64,000 bases of DNA from Mycobacterium sp. GA-1285 (GCF_001499905.1 NZ_LQIS01000011.1:1-64000), one strand, 5' to 3'. Positions 1 to 8,606 are shown, counted from the first letter of the stretch. Notes: generated by a model from the sequence alone, not told the origin. Translations and numbers: made by a program.

Positions 1-86
1 GTCAGCAAGTCGACATCACAGGCGGCCACCGTCTCGAAGGCGGCACGCAACGCGCTCACCGCGGCCTGCAGATCGTCTCCCGACAT
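1..86 (-). CDS. 5' end of a 13E12-repeat / DUF222 protein, cut by window edge
   Basis: Only the first 28 codons are visible. From ATG at 86 the frame reads MSGDDLQAAVSALRAAFETV and then AACDVDLL before leaving the window. This opening resembles the DUF222 domain of the mycobacterial 13E12 repeat family, multicopy proteins that usually carry a C-terminal HNH nuclease motif (not visible here). An in-frame ATG at 101 would add five codons (MYVRC). A different frame at the same place reads MFDVC, so the original start may have been shifted by a small indel; this is inference. The gene sits directly behind an SOS-box-like palindrome, the arrangement known for several 13E12 genes. The family call is moderate because so little is seen. 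Confidence 0.5.
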   Translation of the reverse strand, partial: MSGDDLQAAVSALRAAFETVAACDVDLL

Positions 87-89
87 ACA

Positions 90-105
90 TCGAACATACA
101 TTCGA
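90..105 (-). promoter_or_regulatory. LexA/SOS box candidate before the 13E12 gene
   Basis: The sequence TCGAACATACATTCGA matches the mycobacterial SOS box TCGAAC-N4-GTTCGA at 11 of 12 fixed positions (one A for G). It lies 3 bp upstream of the ATG at 86, so bound LexA would block transcription start. LexA control of 13E12 family genes is established in M. tuberculosis; its action here is inferred. Confidence 0.6.
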
Positions 106-190
106 CCACCGACACTAAACGGTTAGCGGCCCACGCAAACCGAGATAACACCTGAACGCCAGCAGCACCGACCTCGGACTGCCCGCCTGT

Positions 191-224
191 CAGCGAATTA
201 TTCGCTGCGAGCGAAAAATTCGCT
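191..224. promoter_or_regulatory. Twin palindromes, probable operator pair
   Basis: CAGCGAATTATTCGCTG (191-207) is a perfect palindrome with 8-bp arms around a single T. AGCGAAAAATTCGCT (210-224) repeats the same half-sites with 6-bp arms. The centres are 18 bp apart. The pair lies between the end of the MFS gene (338) and the divergent-side start of the 13E12 gene (86), about 105 bp upstream of the latter. I do not recognise the cognate regulator. Confidence 0.45.
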
Positions 225-337
225 TATAGCCGGGCAGTTGCACAAGTGGGCCCGACGGGAACTGGTGAGACTGGTGGTGCGAGTCTCCTGGCCCCGCCAC
301 GAAATCCACGTCCGATCGAGTCGTACCTAGCCAAGCA

Positions 338-1690
338 TCAACGCCGAGATACGTCGGGCAACCGCGCGCCGGCGAATACCCCGACGAGTCCCATTGCCGC
401 GAGGAACAGCAGCGCCCACGAGATGTCGATGATCGCCAGCAGCGAGCTGACGCCACCGACGAGCAGCAGGATGAATCCCATAGCCGAATTCGAAACCGCC
501 ACATAGACGGTCCGCTGATCACCGACGGCCATATCGACGACGTAGGTCTTGCGGCCTACCCGTACGCCGATGTGCGTGAGCGCGAGCGAGAAGTACACGA
601 CAATGAACAGCACGTTGCTCAGCCAGCCTGCGCCGGTAAAGCCGGGGAGTGCGACGACAACGACCGTTGCGATGACGATCGCCGAGGCCACGCCCGCGCC
701 GACGCTCATCAGCCGCTTGCTCGATCTGTCCGCGAAGCCGCCGAAGATACGGCCGCCGATCAGCGCCGCGACTCCTGAGGCGATGATGAAGCCACCGAGG
801 CCCGTCAGGCTGTCGGCGCCTGACTGGATCGACAACGTCACCACGAACGGTGTGCTCAGCGAGGAGACGAGCAGCAGGCTGCGCACCCCGACGAAGTGCC
901 GAAACAGCTTGTCCTCGCGCAGCAGCCTGTGCGTGTTCGCGAACCAGTTGTCTGATTTGGTGAACGCGTCGAGATCTGTTGAGGCGTCCGGCTCCGGCTC
1001 CTCCCAGGGCGCTTCGCCGGGCGGCTCGCGGACGCCCCGATAGACCACCGCCACCGCGACCCAGAGCGCCGCGCCCGCCGCGAGCAACCACGCCAGTTGA
1101 CCGGCCGAAAGATCTTCACCGCCCAGGAGGCGGATGGCGAGACCCAGGGTGATGGCGACCAGTCCGGCCGCCGTCGTTGCCACGCCGTTGATCTGCCCGC
1201 GTTCACCCTTCGGGACCGTTCGACCCTGCACATCCTTCGACGCGATCGAGCAGAGGCAGCGGCCCAGCGCGAAGACCGCGAGGGCGGCCACGATGGCCGC
1301 ACCGGCCGCCAGGCCCCTGCCGACAGCGGCGGTGGCTGCCATCACCGCGACCGCTGCGGCCTGCACCAGCGCACCGGTGACGAACACCCACTTGCGGTAC
1401 CGCACGCGCAAGACCAGCGGTGTCAGAAACGCCTGCGGCAGCATCGAACCCGACTCACGGACCGGCACCAGGACACCGGTGAGTGCCGCAGGCACACCCA
1501 AGGTCGCGAACAACCACGGCAACACCGTCGATGCGTTGACCGTCTCGTCGCCCGACGACTGCAGGGCGCTGGCGAGCATCAGTCGCAGCCCGTTCGGTGC
1601 GACGTTCCGCCGAACCTCGCTCGGCAGCTCCTGCTCGGCTTCCCAATTCCGCTTCAGCAGTGCGGAATACAGGTTCTGGACTGCACTCAC
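338..1690 (-). CDS. Major facilitator superfamily transporter
   Basis: A 450-residue protein from a GTG start at 1690. It has a short cytoplasmic N-terminus, about twelve hydrophobic segments and a long charged central loop (around residues 225-265, rich in E, D and P) that separates two six-helix halves, as expected for MFS carriers. Runs such as VFVTGALVQAAAVAVMAATA and IVIATVVVVALPGFTG are clear membrane helices. The substrate is not evident; drug/metabolite efflux or uptake are both possible. It follows a small cupin gene by 39 bp on the same strand, so the two are probably co-transcribed. No gene lies between its stop and the operator pair near 191-224. Confidence 0.8.
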   Translation of the reverse strand: MSAVQNLYSALLKRNWEAEQELPSEVRRNVAPNGLRLMLASALQSSGDETVNASTVLPWLFATLGVPAALTGVLVPVRESGSMLPQAFLTPLVLRVRYRKWVFVTGALVQAAAVAVMAATAAVGRGLAAGAAIVAALAVFALGRCLCSIASKDVQGRTVPKGERGQINGVATTAAGLVAITLGLAIRLLGGEDLSAGQLAWLLAAGAALWVAVAVVYRGVREPPGEAPWEEPEPDASTDLDAFTKSDNWFANTHRLLREDKLFRHFVGVRSLLLVSSLSTPFVVTLSIQSGADSLTGLGGFIIASGVAALIGGRIFGGFADRSSKRLMSVGAGVASAIVIATVVVVALPGFTGAGWLSNVLFIVVYFSLALTHIGVRVGRKTYVVDMAVGDQRTVYVAVSNSAMGFILLLVGGVSSLLAIIDISWALLFLAAMGLVGVFAGARLPDVSRR

Positions 1691-1729
1691 GGCGTCAGCG
1701 CCCGGTCTGGTCTGGAGTGAGCGGCGGGT

Positions 1730-2134
1730 TTAGTGGTCCTCGTCGGCCTGCGTCTCGTGCACTGTGCCATGGGCGTGGTGCGGCGGTGCGTACAGGCTGT
1801 ACAGCTTCAACGGCTCGTCTCCGATGTTGGTGATGTTGTGCCACGACCCCATCGGCACGAGGATGATCCAGTCGTCGGAGATCTCCTCGTCGAACGTGAG
1901 GTTGTCTTTCGACGGGCCCATCTGAACTCGCGCGCGACCCTGCTCGAGGCGGAGGAACTGGTCGGTGTCGGAGTGGATTTCGAGACCCACATCGCCGCCC
2001 ACCGGGATCGACATGAGCGTGAGCTGAAGCTTTTCGCCGGTCCACAACGTCGTGCGGAACTTGTCGTTGGCTTCGGTGGCGTCCTCGATGTTGACGACGT
2101 AGGGCTTGGGTCCGTGGTCGGTGAAATCGGTCAA
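1730..2134 (-). CDS. Small cupin-domain protein
   Basis: A 134-residue single-domain cupin. The start is TTG at 2134, chosen because AAGGAGA lies about 5 nt upstream and no ATG/GTG is nearby. The first cupin motif is seen in GGDVGLEIHSDTDQFLRLEQ (G, H, E positions present) and the second in ILVPMGSWHNITNIGDEPLK, giving metal-ligand His/Glu candidates. A His-rich tail (PPHHAHGTVH) follows. Cupins of this size are often mannose-6-phosphate isomerase-like or sensor/binding proteins; the ligand is unknown. It is the first gene of a probable two-gene unit with the MFS carrier and is divergent from the nitroreductase. Confidence 0.75.
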   Translation of the reverse strand: MTDFTDHGPKPYVVNIEDATEANDKFRTTLWTGEKLQLTLMSIPVGGDVGLEIHSDTDQFLRLEQGRARVQMGPSKDNLTFDEEISDDWIILVPMGSWHNITNIGDEPLKLYSLYAPPHHAHGTVHETQADEDH

Positions 2135-2370
2135 CGGTCTCTCCTTGTGTTCGGGCCGCAGACGGCTTTTCGGGCAAGCCTCGGTGGTTGCCTATCGGAT
2201 GCCGACGACACGGTTCGCAAACTCGAACGGCCGCAACGGCGCTCGGGCAAGCGACCAGGTCATCAGGCATCGTCTGACGCTAACAAGCGTGAGTCGGCGC
2301 TTCCAGCAAGGGCAGCCTGACCTTGTGTATGCTGGCGACCTTTGAGCATGGCGGGAGATGTGGCGAGACA

Positions 2371-2955
2371 ATGGCCAGCGTGAAGTTCTTTTCCGATCCG
2401 GTACTCGAGTCGATGGCGACGCGGCGGTCGATCTCGAAAGTGGGCCCGGAGACACCAACTGACGAGGAGCTGGCCGGACTGCTCGCGGCCGTCACGTCCG
2501 TGGCGGATCACAAGGCTCTGCGTCCCTGGCGGCTGGTCCTGCTGCGCGGCGACGATCGGATGAGATTGGCCGAGGCGCTCGACGCAGCGGCAGGCGAAGT
2601 GCGCGAGCCCGGCGAGTTCAATACGAAACCCTTCCGCGCCCAACTGTTGATCGCGATCGTCGCGAGCCCGAAGGAGCATCCCAAGGTGCCGACGTGGGAA
2701 CAGCACGCGGTCGCCGCCGGGGTGGGCCACCTGCTCGAGCTCGCCCTGTGGGCCGCGGGGTGGGGCGCCATGTGGCGCACGGGTCTGCTCGCGAACAGCC
2801 CCGAGGTTCGCGCGGCGCACGGCCTGACCGACCGGGAACACTTGATGGGCTGGCTGTACGTGGGCAGCATCGACGACTCCCTGCGCAGGCGTCTGCGTGA
2901 GTCGAAGCGGCCTGCGCTCGATCCCCACCAGTTCCTGAGCCGCATGCCCCTGTAG
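2371..2955 (+). CDS. Nitroreductase-family protein
   Basis: A 194-residue FMN-type nitroreductase-like protein. The N-terminal motif ESMATRRSISKVGPETPTDE is the family's 'RRSxR' region, and the segment DHKALRPWRLVLLRGDDRMR corresponds to the flavin/phosphate-contact region. The central helix AAGVGHLLELALWAAGWGAM and the C-terminal HLMGWLYVGSI fit the family fold. ATG 2371 is preferred over the ATG at 2323 because homologous sequence begins near MASVKFF. It is divergent from the cupin gene and convergent with the ligase that ends at 2968 (12 bp apart). Probable NAD(P)H-dependent reductase of unknown substrate. Confidence 0.75.
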   Translation: MASVKFFSDPVLESMATRRSISKVGPETPTDEELAGLLAAVTSVADHKALRPWRLVLLRGDDRMRLAEALDAAAGEVREPGEFNTKPFRAQLLIAIVASPKEHPKVPTWEQHAVAAGVGHLLELALWAAGWGAMWRTGLLANSPEVRAAHGLTDREHLMGWLYVGSIDDSLRRRLRESKRPALDPHQFLSRMPL

Positions 2956-2967
2956 CGGGCGCTGCGC

Positions 2968-4776
2968 TCAGGAATAGAACGAGTCGAGTAGCTCCTTGTT
3001 CTTTTTCTCGACGACCCCCCGCTTGACCTTCAGCGACGGTGTCAACTCACCGTTTTCGATCGACAGGTCGTGGTCGAGCAGCTCCCATTTCTTGATGGTC
3101 TCCCATCGGTTCAGTTGCGAGTTGAGCTCGTCGACGTACCCACCCACCATGTCCCGCACCGCATCCGACTTCACCAGCTCCGCGTAGGACTTGCCGCCGA
3201 GGCCGTTCTGCTCGGCCCACCCGGACAGGGCGTCGGGGTCCAGCGTGATCAGCGCGACGCAGAAGTTACGGGATTCGCCGAAGACGAGGATGTGGCCCGC
3301 ATACGGGCACAGCGCCATGAACTTGCCCTCGATGGCCGGTGGCGCGACGTACTTTCCGCCCGAGGTCTTGAACAATTCCTTGATCCGGCCGGTGACCGTC
3401 AGGAAACCGTCCTCGTCCAACTCGCCCTTGTCCCCGGTGCGCAGCCACCCGTCCTGGGTGAACACCTCCGCCGTCTTGTCGGGCAGGTTGTGGTATCCGT
3501 CCATCACGCACGGGCCCTGCACCTGCACCTCGCCGTCATCGGAGAGGCGCACCGACGTGCCGTCGAACACCTGCCCGACGGTGCCCAGCTTGTAGTTTTC
3601 GGGCCGGTTGATGAATGCGCCGGCCGCGGTTTCGGTCAGTCCGTAGCCCTCCAGGATCAACAGGCCGGCTGCGTGGAACCATTCGGCGATGTCGCGGTTC
3701 AGCGGAGCCGAACCGGAGATGAAGAACTTGATGCGTCCGCCGAACACGTCGCGCACCTTGCTGAAGACCAGCCGGTCGAACGCGGTGTGCGCGATCTTGA
3801 GCGGAAGCGGTACCTCCTTACCGGCCAGCCGGTGCTTGTCGGCATTGCGTCCCACGGCGAAGGCGGCGGTGAAGAGCTTCTCCTTCACTCCCTCTTGAGA
3901 GGAGACGACCCGCGCGTGAGCCTTCTCGAAGATGCGCGGAGCGGCGCCCATGAAGGTCGGTTTCACCTCGGCCATGTTCGGGACGATCTTGTCGACGCGA
4001 CCGTCGATCGCGCTGGCAAAGCCGCACGCCAGCTGAGCCGTGATCAACACCTTGCCGAACGCATGCGCCAGCGGCAGCCACAACAGCTGCAGGTCGTCCT
4101 CGCCAAGGATGCCGAAGTCGGCAATGGTGTTGCCCTCGTACACCCACGCCCGGTGCGGCAACCGCACGCCTTTGGGATTGCCGGTCGTACCCGAGGTGTA
4201 AATCAGCGTCGCCAACTTGTCCGGCGTGATCGACTCCGCCGTCGTGCGCACGCACTCGGGGTGATCGGCGAGGTACTTGGTTCCGATGTCGGACAACTCG
4301 GCGATCGTGATGACGCGGTCTCCGTCGCCAGCCCCGTCGAAAAGCACCACCTTCTCGAGGTGCGGCAAATCGTCGCGCCGCTCTTTGAGCTTCTCCAGCT
4401 GTGTCTCATCTTCGGCGAACACGACGCGGGATTCCGAATCGCTCAGGATGTAAGCGGTGTCGGCCGCGTTGGTCGTGGGGTACACCGTGGTGGTGGCGGC
4501 TCCGGCGCACATGACCGCGAGATCGGCGAGGATCCATTCATATCTCGTGCTCGAAGCGATAGCCACACGTTCTTCGGGTTGGATGCCCAGCGCCAGTAGG
4601 CCGGCCGCCAACGCCTCTACCTGTTCCGAGGCCTCTCGCCAACTCAGCGATACCCACCGTTCCCCATCACGTTTGCGGAAAGCCTCCCGGTCGGCGGATT
4701 TCCGAACGCGGTCGAAGAACATGGCGGCCACGTTGGGGGACACGGTCGTGGCTTTCTGATTGGTGTCGGTCGACAT
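2968..4776 (-). CDS. fadD15: Long-chain acyl-CoA ligase, FadD15-like
   Basis: A 602-residue AMP-forming acyl-CoA ligase. The P-loop is LIYTSGTTGNPKGVRLPHRA (about residue 200), the A5-type motif is ILEGYGLTETAAGAF, the A7/A8 region reads GWLRTGDKGELDEDGFLTVT followed by GRIKELFKTSGGKYVAP, and the C-terminus has LTPSLKVKRGVVEKK with the catalytic lysine region. Length and the 'GGKYVAPPAIEGKF' signature match the FadD15/long-chain FAA1-type group (M. tuberculosis FadD15 is about 600 aa). ATG 4776 is backed by AGGAGACAGCG just upstream. Role: membrane-associated activation of long-chain fatty acids to acyl-CoA. It stands alone, not in an operon. Confidence 0.85.
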   Translation of the reverse strand: MSTDTNQKATTVSPNVAAMFFDRVRKSADREAFRKRDGERWVSLSWREASEQVEALAAGLLALGIQPEERVAIASSTRYEWILADLAVMCAGAATTTVYPTTNAADTAYILSDSESRVVFAEDETQLEKLKERRDDLPHLEKVVLFDGAGDGDRVITIAELSDIGTKYLADHPECVRTTAESITPDKLATLIYTSGTTGNPKGVRLPHRAWVYEGNTIADFGILGEDDLQLLWLPLAHAFGKVLITAQLACGFASAIDGRVDKIVPNMAEVKPTFMGAAPRIFEKAHARVVSSQEGVKEKLFTAAFAVGRNADKHRLAGKEVPLPLKIAHTAFDRLVFSKVRDVFGGRIKFFISGSAPLNRDIAEWFHAAGLLILEGYGLTETAAGAFINRPENYKLGTVGQVFDGTSVRLSDDGEVQVQGPCVMDGYHNLPDKTAEVFTQDGWLRTGDKGELDEDGFLTVTGRIKELFKTSGGKYVAPPAIEGKFMALCPYAGHILVFGESRNFCVALITLDPDALSGWAEQNGLGGKSYAELVKSDAVRDMVGGYVDELNSQLNRWETIKKWELLDHDLSIENGELTPSLKVKRGVVEKKNKELLDSFYS

Positions 4777-4897
4777 CGCTGTCTCCTGGTTGGGATCTCA
4801 TACGGTACCGCGCTTCGGGGTGCGGTCGGGTGTTGCGCCTCTAATACCCAATGCGGACAGGTATGACGCGCTGGGACTGCGAGACCCTTGATACCGG

Positions 4898-4913
4898 ATC
4901 CGAACTGTCGGAT
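4898..4913. promoter_or_regulatory. Inverted repeat in divergent promoter region
   Basis: ATCCGAACTGTCGGAT has perfect 6-bp arms around a 4-bp centre. It lies in the 192-bp gap between the starts of the FadD15-like gene (4776, minus) and the small YdeI/OmpD-like gene (4969, plus), 55 bp before the latter. Probable operator; the regulator is unknown. Confidence 0.3.
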
Positions 4914-4968
4914 GGTCAATCCCTACCGCATGCGACCAGTCTGCCTTCCCGCCGTCTATCCTGCGCCC

Positions 4969-5235
4969 ATGGGAAGCTCACGAGTTTCCGGCGGCGTGGT
5001 GCACAAGCTGCCGACCGATCTGCGTAAGGCGTTGCTCGCCAACGACACCGCGCTCGCGGCCTGGAACGACATAACCCCGCTGGCGCGCAACGAGTTCATC
5101 TGCTGGGTCGAGGACGCCAAGCAGGAGAAGACCCGCGAACGCCGGATCCGCCGGACCCAGGAGGAACTGGAAGAGGGTAAGCGACGCCCGTGCTGTTGGC
5201 CGGGCTGCCAGCACCGTGAGCGAAACGGCAAGTAG
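4969..5235 (+). CDS. Small YdeI/OmpD-associated (OmdA-like) protein
   Basis: An 88-residue basic protein from ATG 4969. The body reads LPTDLRKALLANDTALAAWN, then PLARNEFICWVEDAKQEKTR and RRIRRTQEELEEGKRRPCCW. This is the typical YdeI/OmpD-associated (OmdA, 'bacteriocin-protection') helical domain, with its LARNEFICWV core and ET.xRRI pattern. A Cys/His cluster (CCWPGCQH) at the C-terminus could bind a metal, a feature I have seen in actinobacterial members but cannot verify here. Function in mycobacteria is not established. Its stop codon abuts the convergent stop of the flavoprotein gene with no intervening base. Confidence 0.7.
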   Translation: MGSSRVSGGVVHKLPTDLRKALLANDTALAAWNDITPLARNEFICWVEDAKQEKTRERRIRRTQEELEEGKRRPCCWPGCQHRERNGK

Positions 5236-6441
5236 TCACTGGTCGTAGGCGGGCGCCGTCTGCAGTTCCGGTGCCGCCGCGGCCAACAGCGCCGTGCGGT
5301 CACCGGTCAGCGGGGGATAGATCCGCTCGCCGTTGATGATCCGCTTCGTCGCCTTGGCCGTCGCGCCGGTGCTGACGACGCGGCGGTCCCAGCCCTCGGT
5401 GTACACCGCACCGGCCGGACCGAGGTCGAGCACCGTGACGTACCACGGAATCCGAAGTGTCCTCATGGGCAGGCCCAGTAGGTCACCGATCACGTTGTAG
5501 CCCGCGTACCTGCCCATCGGACGACCGTGTTGACACGACATCACCGACAGATGCTCGTCGTCCATCCGCGCGGCGGCCACGTCGCCCGCCGCGAACACAC
5601 CACTGACGCCCTCCACCCGTAGATAGTCGTCGACCGCAACGCGGCCGAGCCGATCCAGCGGCACACCCAACTGACTCGTCAGCGGATGGGCGCGCATACC
5701 GGCGCACCAGACGACGGTGGCCGTATCGATCACATCTCCCGTCGACAGCGTGACGCTGCGCTCGCCGACCGCGGTGACCCCCGCTCCGGTGATCACCTCG
5801 ATTCCGTTGTCGCGCAACGCTTTCTCGATGACAGGCCGTGCCGAGTCGCCCATGTCCGAGCCGACGTGAGGGTTCCGGTCGACGAGTACGACGCGCGGGG
5901 TAGCAGCCGGGCAGAGGGCGTCCGCCAGCATCGCGGGCAGCTCGCTGGCCGTCTCGATGCCGGTGAGGCCCGCACCGACCACGACGGCCGTCGCCGATGC
6001 CGGGTCGTCGGTAGGCAACGTGCGAACGTGACCCTGTAGCCGCAGCGCCGCATCGTAGGTGTCGACGTCGAACCCGAACTCCGCCAACCCCGGAATGTCG
6101 GGTTTGGCGACGCGACTGCCCACCGCCAGCACGAGGCGGTCGTAACTCAACGTCGCTCCGTCGGCGATGCCCAGCGTCGCAGCCGCCGGGTCGATTGCCG
6201 TCACCTCCGCGGCCACATGCCCGACACCGACGGGATCGAGCAACTGCGACAGCGGGATTCGGCACGCGGTCAGGTCCGCTTCGTAGTTGCGCACGCGGAT
6301 GTCGTGATACGGCTTCGGACTGACGACGGTGACGTCCACCGTCCGGAGGCCGAGTTCGTCGAGGCGGCGTGCCGCCCCGAGCGCGGCCCATAGCCCGGCG
6401 AAGCCGGACCCGGCCACGAGCACACGCGCTGACGCCGACAT
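5236..6441 (-). CDS. NDH-2-like FAD/NAD(P)-dependent oxidoreductase
   Basis: A 401-residue pyridine-nucleotide-disulfide family flavoprotein. The FAD-binding Rossmann motif is VLVAGSGFAGLWAALGAARR at the N-terminus, the second nucleotide motif is AVVVGAGLTGIETASELPAM, and GVFAAGDVAAARMDD is the C-terminal FAD-contact motif. No redox-active CxxC is present, so it resembles type II NADH dehydrogenases rather than disulfide reductases. ATG 6441 is chosen because GGGG precedes it and homology begins there; ATG 6483 or 6546 would add a low-complexity leader. It is divergent from a TetR gene with a perfect palindrome between them, so it is probably that regulator's target. Confidence 0.75.
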   Translation of the reverse strand: MSASARVLVAGSGFAGLWAALGAARRLDELGLRTVDVTVVSPKPYHDIRVRNYEADLTACRIPLSQLLDPVGVGHVAAEVTAIDPAAATLGIADGATLSYDRLVLAVGSRVAKPDIPGLAEFGFDVDTYDAALRLQGHVRTLPTDDPASATAVVVGAGLTGIETASELPAMLADALCPAATPRVVLVDRNPHVGSDMGDSARPVIEKALRDNGIEVITGAGVTAVGERSVTLSTGDVIDTATVVWCAGMRAHPLTSQLGVPLDRLGRVAVDDYLRVEGVSGVFAAGDVAAARMDDEHLSVMSCQHGRPMGRYAGYNVIGDLLGLPMRTLRIPWYVTVLDLGPAGAVYTEGWDRRVVSTGATAKATKRIINGERIYPPLTGDRTALLAAAAPELQTAPAYDQ

Positions 6442-6582
6442 CGCCCCATCGTCGTTCGGTGACGGGGCGGGGGCAAGCACCATGACGAACTCGCGAACTG
6501 TACGCCAGGGTCGTGGTAGCCGGCATCCCGCGACCCTCCGGTACATCTCGCGAGCTTCACAACGTGCTAACGCCGCCGAGGC

Positions 6583-6602
6583 TAAATCAATCGTTTGATT
6601 TA
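6583..6602. promoter_or_regulatory. Perfect 20-bp palindromic TetR operator
   Basis: TAAATCAATCGTTTGATTTA has perfect 8-bp arms around TCGT and is AT-rich against the GC-rich background. It lies 3 bp before the GTG start of the TetR gene (6606) and about 140 bp upstream of the divergent flavoprotein start, the classic place for autoregulation plus control of the divergent gene. Binding by the adjacent TetR is inferred. Confidence 0.65.
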
Positions 6603-6605
6603 ACT

Positions 6606-7298
6606 GTGCGGGCGGTGTCTACTGAGTCGGTGACCGCAGCCCGGCCCCTGAGTGGGCACCGCTCGGAAGGGACGCGCGAAGTACTGCTCGCCGCCGCTGA
6701 GCGACTCTTCGCCGAACGCGGTATGCACGCCGTGTCCAACCGCCAAATCAGCGAGGCCGCTTCGCAGGGCAACAACGCCGCGGTCTGCTATCACTTCGGT
6801 ACCCGCACCGACCTTCTGCGCGCGATCGAAGGCAAGCACCGGGTACCGATCGAGCAGTTGCGCGCCAGGATGCTGGCCGAGATCGGCGGGTCCGCCGACC
6901 TGCGTGACTGGGTCGACTGCCTGGTACGACCGCTGACCGAACACCTCGACCAACTCGGCAACCCGACTTGGTACGCGCGGTTCGCCGCACAGGCCATGGC
7001 CGATCCGACCTACCGCGAGGTCGTCACCAAGGACGCCTTGTCCTCCCCGCATCTGGTGCAGGCGATCGACGGCATCACGGGATGCCTTGCCGAACTACCG
7101 AAGCGGGTCCGATTCGATCGAATCGTGATGGCGCGCAACCTACTCATGCACACCTGCGCCGAACACGAGGGGGCACTGGCGCGACGCGGTCCCCTCGCGC
7201 GGTCACCCTGGCCACAGGCCGCCGACGGGCTCACCGACGCGATCACCGGGCTGTGGCAGGCACCGGTCCGCCGGAATCCCTCGAGGAACTCGCGGTGA
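6606..7298 (+). CDS. TetR/AcrR-family repressor
   Basis: About 230 residues from GTG 6606 (GTG 6615 is the alternative; neither has a clear ribosome-binding site, so the mRNA may be leaderless). The N-terminal helix-turn-helix is plain: REVLLAAAERLFAERGMHAV, SNRQISEAASQGNNAAVCYH, FGTRTDLLRAI. The rest is a helical ligand domain with a CerR-like look (WYARFAAQAMADPTYREVVT). It most likely represses itself and the divergent NDH-2-like gene through the palindrome at 6583-6602. It converges on the phosphotransferase pseudogene, 28 bp away. Confidence 0.85.
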   Translation: MRAVSTESVTAARPLSGHRSEGTREVLLAAAERLFAERGMHAVSNRQISEAASQGNNAAVCYHFGTRTDLLRAIEGKHRVPIEQLRARMLAEIGGSADLRDWVDCLVRPLTEHLDQLGNPTWYARFAAQAMADPTYREVVTKDALSSPHLVQAIDGITGCLAELPKRVRFDRIVMARNLLMHTCAEHEGALARRGPLARSPWPQAADGLTDAITGLWQAPVRRNPSRNSR

Positions 7299-7326
7299 GC
7301 GGTGCGCCAGGTATGCGCGCTGGGCG

Positions 7327-8606
7327 TCAGAGCTGAGCCGGTTTCGCCACATCACCGTGCGTCTGCCACAGGTTCAAGACGTTGATCAACATCTGCAACG
7401 GCGCGCGCACACCCTCGTCAGACCTGATACGCGGATCGGCGCGTGTGGTGAGCGGACCGGCGCCGGGAAGCCGCTTGCGGATCAACGCCGGGACGTCGAG
7501 CAGCCAGGTGACGCCCATCAACGTCGCGTACAGCACCAGATCACGTTCCATCGCCGCAGGGTCGAGCACCGGTCCACCGCTTGCGAGCACCTCCTTGCAG
7601 AACAATTCGAGCAACTCGTCGAGATGGCTGTCCCACAGTGATGTTTCGGCTCCCGACAGGGACCCCCATACCGCCATCGCCACATTCATCCGGCTGACGC
7701 AGCCCCAGTCCATCAGCCCGCAACGCAACTCGCCGTCGTCACCGCGCCAGAACCAGGCGTTGTCGACGTTCGCGTTCCAGTGGCAGAGCGCGAGGTAGTC
7801 GGGGTCGGCGCGCAGTTGCCACCACACGTCCGCTTCGCGCCTCATCAATTCTGGTGCCTGCGCGGTCATCCGAGACAGGAACGACGACGACCGAACGTTC
7901 GCCGGGAACAACCCTCGTGACGCTCGACGAACTCGGCGAGCCGGTGCAGCCGGCGCTCGAGTTGCTCGGCGGTGTATACCGGAGGCTGGCCCACGGTCGC
8001 GGCCCGCAGATCCACCGGGAACTGCGCGAGCAGATCGGCGGGCAGCCGACCCGAGCGTTCGGTCCCCGCCAGCCGCGCCACCGCGGTCAACAACGCCCGG
8101 TAATGGATTGCCTGCTCGGGCATCTCGTAGTCGAGACACTTGTGATACTGCGGTTCGATCGCGCCGGTGCCGAAAGCGATGCGCTCGCTGATCATCAGCC
8201 CCGTGCCGGTTTCGCGGTGAAAGTCGGCGAACACGGTGGCCGGCACGGCGATCGGAAAATCAGGGGCGCGCGTGAGCGCCGCGAACCGAGTCTCGGACTC
8301 CATCTGGGTGCGCCCGACATCACGCACCGCGTCGTCGAAGTCGCGGGAGAACTTCACGAACAGGTCGGTGTGCGCGTCGCCATGCTCGCGCGCATAGCGC
8401 ACGGTCAACGCTGCCTTGCGTCCGGTGCTGCCTCCGGACACCTCGTCGAAGCGGTCGATCGCGACCACTTCGTTGTCACCGGGGAGCGCACCGTAGACGC
8501 GGAACGCCTCGGTGAGGAAACCGGTTCCTGCCCCGCGCAGCGCGTCGGGGTGAGTGGGAAACGCGAGGCCGGTCGCATCGCCGCGCACCCAGTCGATCTT
8601 CACCAT
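7327..8606 (-). pseudogene. Aminoglycoside-phosphotransferase-like kinase, broken by a frameshift
   Basis: Two overlapping frames together make one ecdysteroid/aminoglycoside-phosphotransferase-type protein. The N-terminal part starts MVKIDWVRGDATGLAFPTHP at ATG 8606 and contains TDLFVKFSRDF (ATP-lysine strand); it runs into nonsense after AEFVERHEG. The other frame continues at once with LFPANVRSSSFLSRMTAQAP and carries the kinase-like LALCHWNANVDNAWFWRGDD (catalytic loop) and LMDWGCVSRMN (metal-binding Asp). The switch lies near 7906-7914 and needs one extra base to repair. Either a genuine recent pseudogene or a sequencing/assembly error. The intact protein would be about 425 residues. Substrate unknown. 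Confidence 0.7.

Noticed and set aside
246..300. tRNA-like 3' end (T-arm-like GTGCGAGTCTC and terminal CCGCCA)
   Set aside because: No matching acceptor 5' strand, D-arm or anticodon arm within 90 bp upstream.
3070..4599. Long open frame (about 509 codons) on the plus strand opposite the FadD15-like gene
   Set aside because: It is antisense to a gene with complete ligase motifs; the translation has no domain character and reflects GC-rich third-position bias.
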